From: Flavobacterium lacus
GTDB taxonomy: Bacteria; Bacteroidota; Bacteroidia; Flavobacteriales; Flavobacteriaceae
Assembly (NCBI RefSeq): GCF_003268815.1
Contig: NZ_QLSV01000003.1
Span: 248,001-312,000, forward strand
DNA length: 64,000 nt
Reading direction: 5' to 3'
Shown: positions 1 through 9,280 of the stretch, piece by piece
Numbering within the stretch: position 1 is the first letter of the stretch
How the letters are laid out: every line of letters starts with the position of its first letter
Translations under genes and position numbers: made by a program
The notes under the pieces: generated by a model
What the model was told of the DNA's origin: nothing
What the model saw: the letters and a program-made list of their open reading frames with translations, nothing else
Databases searched by the model: none

Positions 1-561
1 GAAATTTTCGGTGTGAACCATATCGTATAGTTCGCCTTCGGTTTCCGTTTTTACCGCCAAATACGATTTTCGGGCAATGTAAAAAATATCTTTTTTGTCG
101 CCGGTAACCAGATTCCATTTTGAGTCTATCACGCCTTTTTCTACAGCATATTTTTTTAGAACGGGAACACTATCAATATGAGGCATCACAGTATGAGATA
201 ACAACATCACATCCTGAACATCTTTAAAAGCATTTTGAATTTCTACCATATTGTCTTGCATAATCGGACAAATTGTAGGGCAAGTCGTAAAGAAAAAATC
301 CGCTACATAAATTTTTCCTTCATAATTTTTTTGGGTAATGATTGCTCCATTTTGATTGGTAAAAGAAAAATCGGCAATGGTGTGGTATTTGCTCACATGT
401 TGAACTGTACTGTCAACCAATTCCGGATTCACATCGGAAGGGTTGAAAATAGGTAGTTTTTTCTTGGGTGTTAATAAGTAAAAAGAAATCGAAAGAAAAA
501 CAACCGAAAAGGTCAGAAAAGCTAAAATTTGAAATTTATAGCGTTTAATATAAGATAACAT
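1..561 (-). CDS. SCO1/SenC-family copper chaperone (3' end cut by window)
   Basis: This is a membrane-anchored thioredoxin-fold protein that delivers copper to the CuA centre of cytochrome c oxidase. The first 187 codons are present and open to the window edge; the C-terminus lies outside. There is a membrane anchor at about residues 10-30 and then the periplasmic domain. The copper ligands are all visible: the CPTIC pair C94 and C98 and the distal His H183 in the segment VHTENF. ATG at 561 is the only sensible start, directly before the hydrophobic anchor. It is divergent from the gene at 679. The family assignment is firm because the full Cys-Cys-His triad is in order; the exact partner oxidase is inferred. 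Confidence 0.93.
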   Translation of the reverse strand, partial: MLSYIKRYKFQILAFLTFSVVFLSISFYLLTPKKKLPIFNPSDVNPELVDSTVQHVSKYHTIADFSFTNQNGAIITQKNYEGKIYVADFFFTTCPTICPIMQDNMVEIQNAFKDVQDVMLLSHTVMPHIDSVPVLKKYAVEKGVIDSKWNLVTGDKKDIFYIARKSYLAVKTETEGELYDMVHTENF

Positions 562-652
562 AGCATTTATTTTCACAAAGGTAAAAAAGATATTGCCAAA
601 ACTTCTGCTTCTACAACTGTTAATTAATAGTTATGAATTGAAAACGTTTTTC

Positions 653-660
653 TATTTTTG
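653..660 (+). promoter_or_regulatory. Bacteroidota -7 element
   Basis: The octamer TATTTTTG matches the TAnnTTTG consensus and lies 18 bp before the ATG at 679, giving a very short leader. No convincing -33 TTTG is seen at 19-21 bp upstream. Confidence 0.5.
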
Positions 661-678
661 ATTATTAATCCAAATTAG

Positions 679-3600
679 ATGAAGAAAATTCTACTAGTAT
701 TGATAATAATTCAATGTTCGTTTGCTTTTGCTCAGTTTAATTCAACCGCTCCTTGGATGGATACGGTTCAGAATAGCGACGATAAGGAAGCAACGATAGA
801 TGAAATCAAAACAGCTTTTGAGGCCTATTGGCAGGATAAAAATCATGAAGCCAGAGGGAGTGGTTACAAACCTTTCATGCGTTGGGAAACTCATTGGCGA
901 AATAAGGTTGATGAAAACGGAAACCTAATGACACCTGCTCAAATGTGGGAAGCATGGAATCAAAAACGAGAAAGACTTTTGAGTCGAAACGAAGTATTGA
1001 ACGACCTTAGCAATTGGCAACCTTTAGGGCCTTTTAATCATATTAACACGGGTTCCTGGTCGTCCGGACAAGGAAGGGTGAATGTGGTGGTAGTGGACCC
1101 AAACAATGCCAACACCGTTTACATTGGTGCACCGGCCGGAGGAATTTGGAAATCTACTGATGCTGGTCAAAACTGGACTCCGTTATCGGATTATTTACCG
1201 CAAATTGGCGTTTCAGGTATCGCAATAGACCATACTAATTCTGACATTATATATATAGCTACGGGCGATAAAGATGCCAGTGATACATATTCAATAGGTG
1301 TTTTAAAATCAATTGATGGAGGCCAAACCTGGAACACAACCGGTTTAACGTTTAACAACACATCCACAGTAGCAGCAGATATGTTTATGCACCCAAATGA
1401 CCCATTAACACTTTGGGTAGCCACCAGTGCTGGTCTTTTTAAAACCTCTAATGGCGGAATAACTTGGACAAACAACCTTAACGGAAATGTGAAAGATTTA
1501 AAACTAAAACCGGGCAATCCAAACATTGTTTATGCGGTTACTAACAATCGTTTTTATCGTTCAACCAATGGAGGAAATAGCTTTACTATGATTACTTCCG
1601 GCATGCCAGCCAATTCTGGACGTCTAATTATTGATGTAACGCCTGCTAATCCGGAATATGTGTATGTGTTGAGTGCCAGAACAAATTGGAGTCATCAAGG
1701 ACTTTATAAATCAACTAATTCGGGAATTAATTTCAGCATGACGCAAAATACTGTTGATATTTTTGAAGCAAATCAAGCTTGGTTCGATTTAGCTTTGGCC
1801 GTTTCAGATACAAATCCGGAAGAGGTTTATACCGGCGTTTTAAACATTTGGAAGTCATCTGATGGAGGTAATAATTTTACTAAAATAAATAGTTGGTCAA
1901 ACCCTTTTCAAGCGACTTATACACACGCAGATATCCATTTTTTACGTTTTTATAACGGCATCTTATACTGTGGTAGTGATGGGGGCGTTTATGTTTCAGA
2001 TAACAACGCGTCGTCGTTTACCGATTTAACCGCAACAGCACAAATTGGTCAGTTTTACAGAATTTCGGTCTCTAAGCAATCTAGTTCTAAAATTGCAGGC
2101 GGACTGCAAGACAACGGGGGATATGCATTCAGCAATAATCAGTGGAAAAATTTCTACGGTGCAGATGGCATGGAAACAGCTATCGATCCAAACAACAGCG
2201 ATAGGTATTTCGGGTTTATTCAAAATGGAGGTGGATTGTATTTTACCAACAATGCTGGGGCATCACTTTCAGGGTCAATTGGAGCACCGGAGGGAGAAAA
2301 CGGAAATTGGATTACGCCACTAGTGTTTAATGCTGCGGGTGAATTATTTGCCGGTTATTCCAGTTTATACAAGCTGATTAATGGTTCCTGGCAAAATGTT
2401 TCAATAAACACCTCCTTTAATGGAAATATTGAACGAATTGTTGTTGACCCATCCAACGATGATATCATGTATATCGCTGATGGTCAAGATCTATACAAAA
2501 GTATAAATAGAGGAGTGACGTTTGAGTATGTTTTTACTTTCCAATCTACAATCACTTCAGTCGAAGTCAATGTCAACGATAACAATATTATTTACGTTAC
2601 AGCATCAGGAATTAATGGAGTCGTATCCAAATCGATTAACGGTGGCTTATCTTTTTTTAACTTTGCTCAAGGATTGCCATCAATTGGAAGAAATGTTATC
2701 AGACACCAACCTAACCACCCTTTAAATCCCGTTTATCTAGGAACAAGTCTAGGCGTTTATTACCGTGATGATTCAATGAATTCGTGGACACCATATGATA
2801 CCAATTTACCAAATGTGGCTGTTACTGATTTAGAAATTAATGTTTTAGACGAAAAAATTGTGGCTTCAACCTACGGAAGAGGTGTTTGGATGTCTCCTAT
2901 TCCTTCGCAATTAGCTGATAATGAAATTGCATTACTTGGTATTGAAAATCCTTCTACATCAAATATTAATTGTAGTACGGATAGTTTATCATTTTTAGTC
3001 AAAAACACCGGTTTATCAACCATTACTGATTTTACATTAAATTATTCTATTAACGGTGCAGAAGCAAGTTATAGTTGGAGTGGAAATTTACCATCATTAA
3101 CCAATTCAACAATTGAAATTCCAAACATTACTTTGATTAGAGGAACTTCAACTATTCAAGCAAACGTCGTGATGGCGAATGATGCTTTTTCAAATAATAA
3201 CATAATAAATAGTCAAATTTTAAATAACGATAATGGACAAGTAGGCGAAGTAAATACATTTGAAACGCAAGAATCTGAATTATTGACTAATTATGAAGGA
3301 GTCGAAAATAGCTGGCAAAGAGGTGTTCCTTCAGGTATAATACTAAATCAAACGTCATCGGGATCAAGTGTTTACGGAACCAATTTAAACGGGAATTATC
3401 TTAACAACACAAAGGCATTTTTATATTCGCAATGTTATGATTTAACACAGATTACTAATCCCGTAATGCGTTTTAAGATGGCGTTTGACCTAGAGTTAAA
3501 TTGGGATGTACTTTATTTGGAATACTCAACTGATTTTGGCGAAAATTGGTCTGTTTTAGGAACAGCCAATGATATAAATTGGTACAACAGCAATAGAAAT

Positions 3601-4059
3601 CCACAAAGTGGGGGAGATTGTGAAATTTGTCCCGGAGCTCAATGGACAGGAACAAATGCTACTCTATCTGAATACAGTTACCAGCTCAACGCAATGACCA
3701 ACGAAAGTAATATCATCTTCCGATTTGTGTTTCACTCCGATTATGTAATTACACAAGAAGGAGTAATTATAGATGATTTTGTAATCGACGGAACCCTATC
3801 AAATCAAGAGTTTGCATTCAATTCAATCGCAGTTTTTCCAAATCCTACCAAAGGTTTATTTACCTTATCGTATGGAAATTTTAAACCGCAACAAATTGAA
3901 ATTTATGATGTTACAGGAAAGAAAGTGCTTTTAGTTGACAACACTAAATTACGCGAAAATCAAACAGAATTAAATTTATCAGCTGTTTCAAATGGAATTT
4001 ATTTTATTAAAATTTCAAATGAAAATGGTCAAACCGTTAAACGAATAATTAAAAATTAA
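679..4059 (+). CDS. T9SS-secreted BNR/sortilin-type repeat protein
   Basis: A 1126-residue exported protein. Residues 1-19 are a signal peptide ending FAFAQ. Residues about 130-760 hold many repeats of the type SxDGGxTW/STNGG, the Asp-box (BNR) signature of sialidase- and VPS10-like beta-propellers. About 770-860 resembles a CARDB-like Ig domain and about 880-1040 a beta-sandwich (jelly-roll-like) region. The last ~75 residues (VFPNPTKG ... VKRIIKN) are a type A T9SS C-terminal sorting domain, so it should cross the outer membrane and be released or anchored through the gliding/secretion machinery. The substrate is unknown; carbohydrate or protein binding is possible. It is followed after 3 bp by an M13 peptidase gene, probably co-transcribed. 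Confidence 0.9.
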   Translation: MKKILLVLIIIQCSFAFAQFNSTAPWMDTVQNSDDKEATIDEIKTAFEAYWQDKNHEARGSGYKPFMRWETHWRNKVDENGNLMTPAQMWEAWNQKRERLLSRNEVLNDLSNWQPLGPFNHINTGSWSSGQGRVNVVVVDPNNANTVYIGAPAGGIWKSTDAGQNWTPLSDYLPQIGVSGIAIDHTNSDIIYIATGDKDASDTYSIGVLKSIDGGQTWNTTGLTFNNTSTVAADMFMHPNDPLTLWVATSAGLFKTSNGGITWTNNLNGNVKDLKLKPGNPNIVYAVTNNRFYRSTNGGNSFTMITSGMPANSGRLIIDVTPANPEYVYVLSARTNWSHQGLYKSTNSGINFSMTQNTVDIFEANQAWFDLALAVSDTNPEEVYTGVLNIWKSSDGGNNFTKINSWSNPFQATYTHADIHFLRFYNGILYCGSDGGVYVSDNNASSFTDLTATAQIGQFYRISVSKQSSSKIAGGLQDNGGYAFSNNQWKNFYGADGMETAIDPNNSDRYFGFIQNGGGLYFTNNAGASLSGSIGAPEGENGNWITPLVFNAAGELFAGYSSLYKLINGSWQNVSINTSFNGNIERIVVDPSNDDIMYIADGQDLYKSINRGVTFEYVFTFQSTITSVEVNVNDNNIIYVTASGINGVVSKSINGGLSFFNFAQGLPSIGRNVIRHQPNHPLNPVYLGTSLGVYYRDDSMNSWTPYDTNLPNVAVTDLEINVLDEKIVASTYGRGVWMSPIPSQLADNEIALLGIENPSTSNINCSTDSLSFLVKNTGLSTITDFTLNYSINGAEASYSWSGNLPSLTNSTIEIPNITLIRGTSTIQANVVMANDAFSNNNIINSQILNNDNGQVGEVNTFETQESELLTNYEGVENSWQRGVPSGIILNQTSSGSSVYGTNLNGNYLNNTKAFLYSQCYDLTQITNPVMRFKMAFDLELNWDVLYLEYSTDFGENWSVLGTANDINWYNSNRNPQSGGDCEICPGAQWTGTNATLSEYSYQLNAMTNESNIIFRFVFHSDYVITQEGVIIDDFVIDGTLSNQEFAFNSIAVFPNPTKGLFTLSYGNFKPQQIEIYDVTGKKVLLVDNTKLRENQTELNLSAVSNGIYFIKISNENGQTVKRIIKN

Positions 4060-4062
4060 TAA

Positions 4063-6117
4063 ATGAATACTATTAAAAAAAATCTTTTGTGTGTTTTAAC
4101 AATTTCTGCTTTCACCAGTGGATTTGCTCAAGAAACTAAAAAAGAAACCATTGGAATCAACTTGGAATATATGGATAAATCCGTTAAACCAAGCGATGAT
4201 TTTTTCAGATTTGTAAATGGAAATTGGTTAGATAAAAATGAAATTCCAGCAGACAGAACGCGTTGGGGAAGCTTTGATGAACTTCGTAAAAAAACAGACG
4301 ATGACATGAAAGTTATTCTCAATGAAGCGTTGCAAAATCCGGCTTATACAAATGAAACCGATCAAGGAAAAGCACTAAATCTTTACCGTTCAATAATGGA
4401 TACAGTTTCTAGAGATAAACTTGGAATCAAACCGTTGGAACCTTATTTGAAAAAGATTAATGCGGTAAAAAATGTTTCTGATTTAAAGAGACTTTTAATC
4501 GAAATGGAAACGCAAGGCGGCATTGGTTTTTTTGGCGTCGGCGTGGGAACAGATGCTAAAAACAGTAACCGAAATGTAGTGAATGTCGGATTAGGAAGTT
4601 TAGGCTTACCGGATAGAGATTATTACATTTCAGACGAAAAAGACAGCAAAGAAAAAAGAGAAAAATACCATGCTCACATTGTCAAAATGATGAGTTATCT
4701 AGGTGAAAAACCAGATCAAGCCAAAGCGAGTGCTGATCAAATTTTAGCTCTTGAAATTGCTATGGCTACCCCTCGTTTAGATCGTGTAGAAAGAAGAGAC
4801 AGAAGAAAAACATACAACCCCATGACGGTGGCCGACCTTCAAAAATTAACGCCAACAATTAATTGGGCAGAATATTTAAAAGGCGTTGGCTTGCCGGTAG
4901 TGGATACCTTAATTGTTTCGCAACCAAAATACATGACCGCTTTAGAAACTATTTTCAAAGAAAATAAAGTAGAAGACTGGAAAGCCTATATGCGTTGGAC
5001 ATTGCTAAACCGGTCGGCAGGAATGCTTTCTACCGAAATTGGAAATGCTAACTGGGAATTTTTTGGAAAAACATTAACCGGTGCAATAAAACAAAGACCC
5101 TTGGATGAAAGAGCTTTACAAACTGTAAATGGCTCATTTGGTGAAGCATTAGGTAAAATTTATGTAGAGAAAAAATTCCCACCAGAAGCGAAGGAAAAAG
5201 CACAAAAAATGATAGATAATGTGTTTTTAGCCTTTGAAAACAGAATCAATAATCTACCTTGGATGGCACCATCAACAAGAGCAAATGCAATTGCGAAGTT
5301 GAAAAAATTCAACGTAAAAATAGGTTATCCTGACAAATGGAAAGATTATTCTAAAATAACCATCATTAGTCCGAAAGATGGTGGAACTTATTTTGAAAAT
5401 TCTAAACGAATTACGAAATGGCGTAACGACGAGAATTTTGCTAAACTTGGAAAGCCGGTCGATAAAACCGAATGGGGAATGTCTCCTCAAACGGTAAATG
5501 CTTATTACAGTCCGTCGTTTAATGAAATTGTTTTCCCGGCAGCTATTCTTCAACCACCTTTTTATGATTACAGAGCAGATGAAGCGGTGAATTATGGTGG
5601 AATTGGAGCGGTAATTGGTCACGAAATTTCACACGGTTTTGACGACAGCGGTTCACGTTACAACGCCGATGGAAATTTAGTTAACTGGTGGAGTGACGAA
5701 GATTTAAAACAATTTACAGAATTAGGCGGAGCTTTAGCAGATCAATATTCGCAATTAGAACCGTTACCGGGAATTTTTGTGGATGGTAAATTTACATTAG
5801 GAGAAAACATTGGCGATTTGGGTGGAGTAAGTGCCGCATTAGACGGATTGAAAATCCATTTGAAGAAAAGTGGAAATCCTGGTTTAATTGATGGTTTTAC
5901 GCCGGAACAACGTTTCTTTATTTCTTGGGCAACCATTTGGAGAAGCAAAGCCAGAGACGAAGCGATAAAAAACTTAGTAAAAACGGATACGCATTCTCCT
6001 GGTCAGTATCGGGCGTATGTTCCGCTTCAAAATGTAGATGCTTTTTATGAAGCATTCAATATTAAACCAGGCGACGGAATGTACATTGCCGAAGACAAAA
6101 GAGTGCGAATTTGGTAA
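4063..6117 (+). CDS. M13 family metallopeptidase (neprilysin/PepO-like)
   Basis: An exported zinc endopeptidase of 684 residues. The signal peptide is residues 1-22 (ending SGFAQ). The zinc motif HEISH is at 520-524 and the third ligand with its Asp is in ENIGD at 581-585. The NAYYSP segment before it and the C-terminal VRIW are typical of M13. Length and domain order are normal for the family (M13_N then M13 catalytic). It lacks the T9SS tail of the upstream gene, so it is probably periplasmic or a membrane-associated peptidase for short peptides. The start is 3 bp after the upstream stop, indicating translational coupling. A strong hairpin follows. Confidence 0.95.
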   Translation: MNTIKKNLLCVLTISAFTSGFAQETKKETIGINLEYMDKSVKPSDDFFRFVNGNWLDKNEIPADRTRWGSFDELRKKTDDDMKVILNEALQNPAYTNETDQGKALNLYRSIMDTVSRDKLGIKPLEPYLKKINAVKNVSDLKRLLIEMETQGGIGFFGVGVGTDAKNSNRNVVNVGLGSLGLPDRDYYISDEKDSKEKREKYHAHIVKMMSYLGEKPDQAKASADQILALEIAMATPRLDRVERRDRRKTYNPMTVADLQKLTPTINWAEYLKGVGLPVVDTLIVSQPKYMTALETIFKENKVEDWKAYMRWTLLNRSAGMLSTEIGNANWEFFGKTLTGAIKQRPLDERALQTVNGSFGEALGKIYVEKKFPPEAKEKAQKMIDNVFLAFENRINNLPWMAPSTRANAIAKLKKFNVKIGYPDKWKDYSKITIISPKDGGTYFENSKRITKWRNDENFAKLGKPVDKTEWGMSPQTVNAYYSPSFNEIVFPAAILQPPFYDYRADEAVNYGGIGAVIGHEISHGFDDSGSRYNADGNLVNWWSDEDLKQFTELGGALADQYSQLEPLPGIFVDGKFTLGENIGDLGGVSAALDGLKIHLKKSGNPGLIDGFTPEQRFFISWATIWRSKARDEAIKNLVKTDTHSPGQYRAYVPLQNVDAFYEAFNIKPGDGMYIAEDKRVRIW

Positions 6118-6232
6118 TTATTATAAAATATTAAAAATCAATACAATAAAAATAAAAACACTACGTTTTAACTCAACAATCATTTGCTCAAGGGCAAGTT
6201 AGAGTTAGTTAAATTTTGTTTTGGTGTTTTGA

Positions 6233-6272
6233 AAAAGGCGTTCCGGAAATTACTTCTGGAACGCCTTTTGAA
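6233..6272 (+). terminator. Rho-independent terminator after the M13 gene
   Basis: An 11-bp perfect stem (AAAGGCGTTCC pairing with GGAACGCCTTT, 6234-6244 with 6258-6268) closes a 13-nt loop and is followed by a T-rich run. With A and T runs on both sides it could work in both directions. Confidence 0.85.
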
Positions 6273-6279
6273 TTTTTTT

Positions 6280-6372
6280 CTGAGTGGCTGAGTTACTGAG
6301 AACGTGAGTTTCTATGGAATACGATAATGATTGCATTTTTATCTCAGCCACTCAGCTACTCTTTCTAATAAC
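6280..6372. repeat. Two inverted arms of degenerate 8-bp repeats
   Basis: The left arm (6280-6311) is four octamers of the form CTGAGNNN in exact 8-bp phase; the right arm (6341-6364) carries octamers of the form NNCTCAGC. CTGAGTGGCTGAG and CTCAGCCACTCAG are exact 13-bp inverted copies 50 bp apart. The right arm runs up to the stop codon of the alcohol dehydrogenase gene. Confidence 0.7.
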
Positions 6373-7531
6373 TCATCTCCACAATTTGTCTCACTTTTTC
6401 TAATGTGATATTTTGTTTTTCACCCATCGCTTTCCAACCTCTTTCTTCAAAACGATTTACGATAAAATCGGATGCTTTTTCATAATCGGAAGTATAGTTA
6501 GAAAGTTTGGTTTCCATTCCCATTTTATGAAGGAATTCAACAGTTTTTTCAATGGCTTGCGTTGCTTTTTCTTCAATTGAGTTTCCTTCAACATTCCAAA
6601 CGCGTTCTCCGTATTGAGCTAATTTTTCTTTCTTCGTTTCAAACATCGTGCGGTACAAATTCGGACCAATAATAGCTAGTGTTCGGGCATGATCAATTTC
6701 GTATAAAGCCGTTAATTCGTGCCCAATCATGTGTGTTGCCCAATCACTCGGAACACCTTTTTGAATCAAACCATTTAATGCCATTGTTGCACACCACATA
6801 AAGTTGGAAGCCAATTTATAATCGGATGGATTTTGAACCACGTCCGGACCAATTTCAATCAACGTTTGCAAAATACTTTCGGCAAAACGGTCTTGTAAAA
6901 GAGCATCGTGCGGATAGGTGAGGTATTGTTCCATTACATGCGTAAAAGCATCGACCACGCCATTTTCTAATTGTCTTTTAGGTAAAGAAGCCACCACAGT
7001 TGGATCACAAATTGAAAATTGTGGAAACAATGCACTTCCGCCCAACGTTAATTTTTCTTGTGTAGCTTCGATCGTCACTACTGCACCGGAATTCATTTCG
7101 CTACCGGTTGCAGGTAAGGTTAAAACCGTCCCAAACGGAATGACTTTAGAAACATCTTTGAACAAAACGCGTTTTTTCAAAATTTCAATCGCATCGCCTT
7201 CAAAATTCACGGCTCCGGAAATAAATTTTACTCCATCAATCACACTTCCGCCACCAACGGCCAAAATAAAAGTGATTTTTTCGTTGCGAATGATTTCTAC
7301 CGCTTTCATTAAGGTTTCATAACGCGGATTGGGTTCGATACCACCAAATTCTACAATTTCAAAACCGGAAAGTGCTGATTTTACTTGATCATAAATGCCG
7401 TTTTTAAAAATACTTCCGCCACCATAAGCCAATAAAATTTTGCTGTTTATCGGAATTAATTCAGGTAGTTTTGCTATTTGACCCTTTCCAAAAATGTAAT
7501 TGGTTGGGTTGTATAAATCGAAGTTTGTCAT
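6365..7531 (-). CDS. Iron-containing NADPH-dependent alcohol dehydrogenase (YqhD/BDH-like)
   Basis: A 388-residue cytosolic group III alcohol dehydrogenase expected to reduce aldehydes with NADPH. The nucleotide-binding GGGS motifs are at about 37-40 and 93-96. The metal ligands are D194, H198, H267 and H281, exactly the spacing known for E. coli YqhD. Length fits the family. It stands alone on the minus strand with repeat arrays on both sides (6341-6372 and 7541-7588). A role in aldehyde detoxification is likely; the true substrate cannot be read from sequence. The start is ATG at 7531, giving MTNFDLYNPT, the family's usual N-terminus. Confidence 0.93.
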   Translation of the reverse strand: MTNFDLYNPTNYIFGKGQIAKLPELIPINSKILLAYGGGSIFKNGIYDQVKSALSGFEIVEFGGIEPNPRYETLMKAVEIIRNEKITFILAVGGGSVIDGVKFISGAVNFEGDAIEILKKRVLFKDVSKVIPFGTVLTLPATGSEMNSGAVVTIEATQEKLTLGGSALFPQFSICDPTVVASLPKRQLENGVVDAFTHVMEQYLTYPHDALLQDRFAESILQTLIEIGPDVVQNPSDYKLASNFMWCATMALNGLIQKGVPSDWATHMIGHELTALYEIDHARTLAIIGPNLYRTMFETKKEKLAQYGERVWNVEGNSIEEKATQAIEKTVEFLHKMGMETKLSNYTSDYEKASDFIVNRFEERGWKAMGEKQNITLEKVRQIVEMSY

Positions 7532-7540
7532 TGTATGATT

Positions 7541-7588
7541 GTTTAAGAGGTTAAATGTTTAAGAGTTTAAAAGGGTTACTACTTAAAC
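7541..7588. repeat. Degenerate 8-bp tandem array
   Basis: Six consecutive octamers in strict 8-bp phase, mostly of the form GTTTAARA (units GTTTAAGA, GGTTAAAT, then further variants). It lies in the leader region just upstream of the alcohol dehydrogenase start (minus strand). Confidence 0.65.
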
Positions 7589-7676
7589 GCATACAAAGTT
7601 ACAAAACGATTAAAAGAACAAGTGGTAAAGGAGTGTTAAGAGATATTATATAAAAAGGAACTTTCTTTCAAACAAA

Positions 7677-8057
7677 TCATTTTGTTACTTTTCTTGCTAA
7701 CTTTTCTTTCAATAAAAAAAGTTCAAATTCTTTGTAAACAGTATTTGATGTAAGTAAAGAATCTTTTTTTAAAAGCATAAAATCAAATTTATCAGATGAA
7801 GTGAATTCAAAATCATTGATTTTTGTATTTACAGACTTACTAAACACATCTTTTATTTCCTTAAAAGTGAGACCATTTGATTGTAAAATAGTATCTTTTG
7901 ATGAAAAGTCTAAATTAATCTTTTTTTCGGAAATGAAGTTATTATCAACTTTATAAATAATTTTGATTCGATCAGATTCGTAATTTTTTTCAATGTTTTC
8001 ACCGCATGAGATAAAGACGATGCAAAATAGTAATAATATAAACTTCGTTTTCTCCAT
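7677..8057 (-). CDS. Small lipoprotein of unknown function
   Basis: A 126-residue protein with a hydrophobic N-terminus followed by FISCGEN, a Bacteroidota-style lipobox with Cys at about residue 18. The mature part is Lys-, Asp- and Ser-rich and mostly predicted beta/alpha without a recognised motif. It sits 10 bp downstream of a frameshifted short gene and has no clear terminator behind it. I do not recognise a family. It is a real gene judging from the lipoprotein signal and codon use. Confidence 0.65.
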   Translation of the reverse strand: MEKTKFILLLFCIVFISCGENIEKNYESDRIKIIYKVDNNFISEKKINLDFSSKDTILQSNGLTFKEIKDVFSKSVNTKINDFEFTSSDKFDFMLLKKDSLLTSNTVYKEFELFLLKEKLARKVTK

Positions 8058-8067
8058 TTTAAACTTT

Positions 8068-8243
8068 TTATAAATCGGTTGTTCTACTTCTTAATTCCTC
8101 TCCTGTAATTGCGCTTTTTATTTCCTTTTTAAAATCAAAAGAATTTTGTTGCTTTCTAAAATCATCAATTTGCCAAATAATTGTCTTATCCTCTAATGAG
8201 GATAACCATTTAATTAATTCTGTTTTTTTGTTGCAACACTCAT
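8068..8243 (-). pseudogene. Frameshifted small protein, possibly an antitoxin-like component
   Basis: Reading from ATG at 8243 gives MSVATKK and then a stop four codons later. One additional A in the A7 run (T7 on the plus strand, about 8223-8229) would restore a 58-residue protein that continues with TELIKWLSSLEDK and ends with AITGEELRSRTTDL before TAA at 8068. The length of 176 nt is one short of 59 codons, as expected for a 1-bp deletion. The sequence style (LIKWLSSLED, then a charged C-terminus with GEELR) recalls small addiction-module proteins of Bacteroidota, but no toxin gene is adjacent. Sequencing error in the homopolymer cannot be excluded. Confidence 0.55.
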
Positions 8244-8287
8244 TAATTCAAAAACTTTATTCAAAAACACAAAAAATTACTTTTATA

Positions 8288-8869
8288 TTACCTCCTATAA
8301 AACAAATTATGATCTAAAAAAGCCCACACGTTTTCGGGTAAAACGGCTCTCACATTTTTGCCGTGTTTGATACTTTCGCGAATAAAGGTAGAGGATAATT
8401 CAATCACCGGAGCACCTACTCGATGAATTTTTGGATGATTGATAAATTGTTCGTCAATCACACCGGAGTTTAATCTCGGATAGATAAAAATGTCATGGTT
8501 TTGAAGAATAACTTCATAATTTTTCCATTTATGAAGTGAATTTAAATTGTCTTCGCCCATAATTAAAGCAAATTCATAATTCGGATATTTTTCCTGCAAA
8601 TGAGCTAATGTATTAACGGTATAATTCGGTTGAGGTAATTTGAATTCGATATCCGTTGGTCTTATTTTCGGATAATCTTTGGTCGCCAAATGAACCATTT
8701 CCAAGCGATGGTAATCATCCAACAACGTACTTTTTTGTTTATGCGGGTTATGTGGCGTAACCACCATCCAAATTTGATCTAAATCGGAATATTCAGCCAT
8801 GTGGTTGGCAATGATTAAATGCCCCACATGAATGGGATTGAAGGTGCCGAAATAGAGACCGATTTTCAT
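8288..8869 (-). CDS. nadD: Nicotinate-nucleotide adenylyltransferase
   Basis: Transfers AMP from ATP to nicotinate mononucleotide in NAD synthesis. 193 residues, normal length. The nucleotidyltransferase signature GTFNPIHVGH is at residues 8-17, and the C-terminal SSTFIRESI matches the ISSTxxR motif. It belongs to the minus-strand set yicC-lipoprotein-gmk-nadD, where a four-helix-bundle gene and repeats now separate it from gmk by about 450 bp. The start at 8869 gives the canonical MKIGLYFGTF. Confidence 0.96.
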   Translation of the reverse strand: MKIGLYFGTFNPIHVGHLIIANHMAEYSDLDQIWMVVTPHNPHKQKSTLLDDYHRLEMVHLATKDYPKIRPTDIEFKLPQPNYTVNTLAHLQEKYPNYEFALIMGEDNLNSLHKWKNYEVILQNHDIFIYPRLNSGVIDEQFINHPKIHRVGAPVIELSSTFIRESIKHGKNVRAVLPENVWAFLDHNLFYRR

Positions 8870-8890
8870 AGATTAGTTCTTAGTCCTTAG
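8870..8890. repeat. 7-bp repeat, left flank of the four-helix-bundle gene
   Basis: Three heptamers in phase (AGATTAG, TTCTTAG, TCCTTAG), that is NNNNTAG on the plus strand. This is the reverse complement of the CTANNNA array at 9281-9336, so the gene between is bracketed by inverted copies. The unit overlaps the last bases of the gene at 8887. Confidence 0.65.
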
Positions 8891-9252
8891 TTTTTGAGAG
8901 TTTTTGAAAAGGAATAAATCATTTTTGACTCTTCCTGAATCATAAGTATGAGTTCATCAAATAAAGTTTCATCTTTAACAAAATCTAATTCTTTGGAAAT
9001 AATGAGTTGTGTTTCAATTTCATTTAATGATCCCTTAGCGATATCAAGAAAATAACTGAATGATTTATCTGTATTTCTTCCAAAACCTTCAGCTATGTTA
9101 GATGGAATTGAAACAGATGCTCTTTTTAATTGACTTGTTAAAGCAAATCGTTCGTCATCAGGAAATTTTTTAACTAGTTTATAAATTAAAAGGACAATTT
9201 TTATGCCTTTTTGCCAAATAAGTAAATCTTTGTATGAATTTACAGCTGCCAT
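8887..9252 (-). CDS. Four-helix-bundle protein (S23/IVP family)
   Basis: A 121-residue helical protein of the family first described as 23S rRNA intervening-sequence proteins and related in fold to Avd of diversity-generating retroelements. The hallmark segments are visible: WQKGIKI near the start, then FALTSQLKRASVSIPSNIAE with the invariant SIPxNIAEG, and a C-terminal helix pair. No rRNA or reverse transcriptase is near. It is wedged between gmk and nadD and is bracketed by inverted 7-bp repeats, which suggests it arrived as a unit. Biochemical function is unknown; binding of nucleic acid is an inference from relatives. Confidence 0.88.
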   Translation of the reverse strand: MAAVNSYKDLLIWQKGIKIVLLIYKLVKKFPDDERFALTSQLKRASVSIPSNIAEGFGRNTDKSFSYFLDIAKGSLNEIETQLIISKELDFVKDETLFDELILMIQEESKMIYSFSKTLKN

Positions 9253-9280
9253 AAATATGTTTTTTATTAAGTACTACAAC

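Noticed and set aside
8887..9252. rRNA intervening sequence
   Set aside because: The four-helix-bundle gene is of the IVP family but no 23S rRNA sequence surrounds it.
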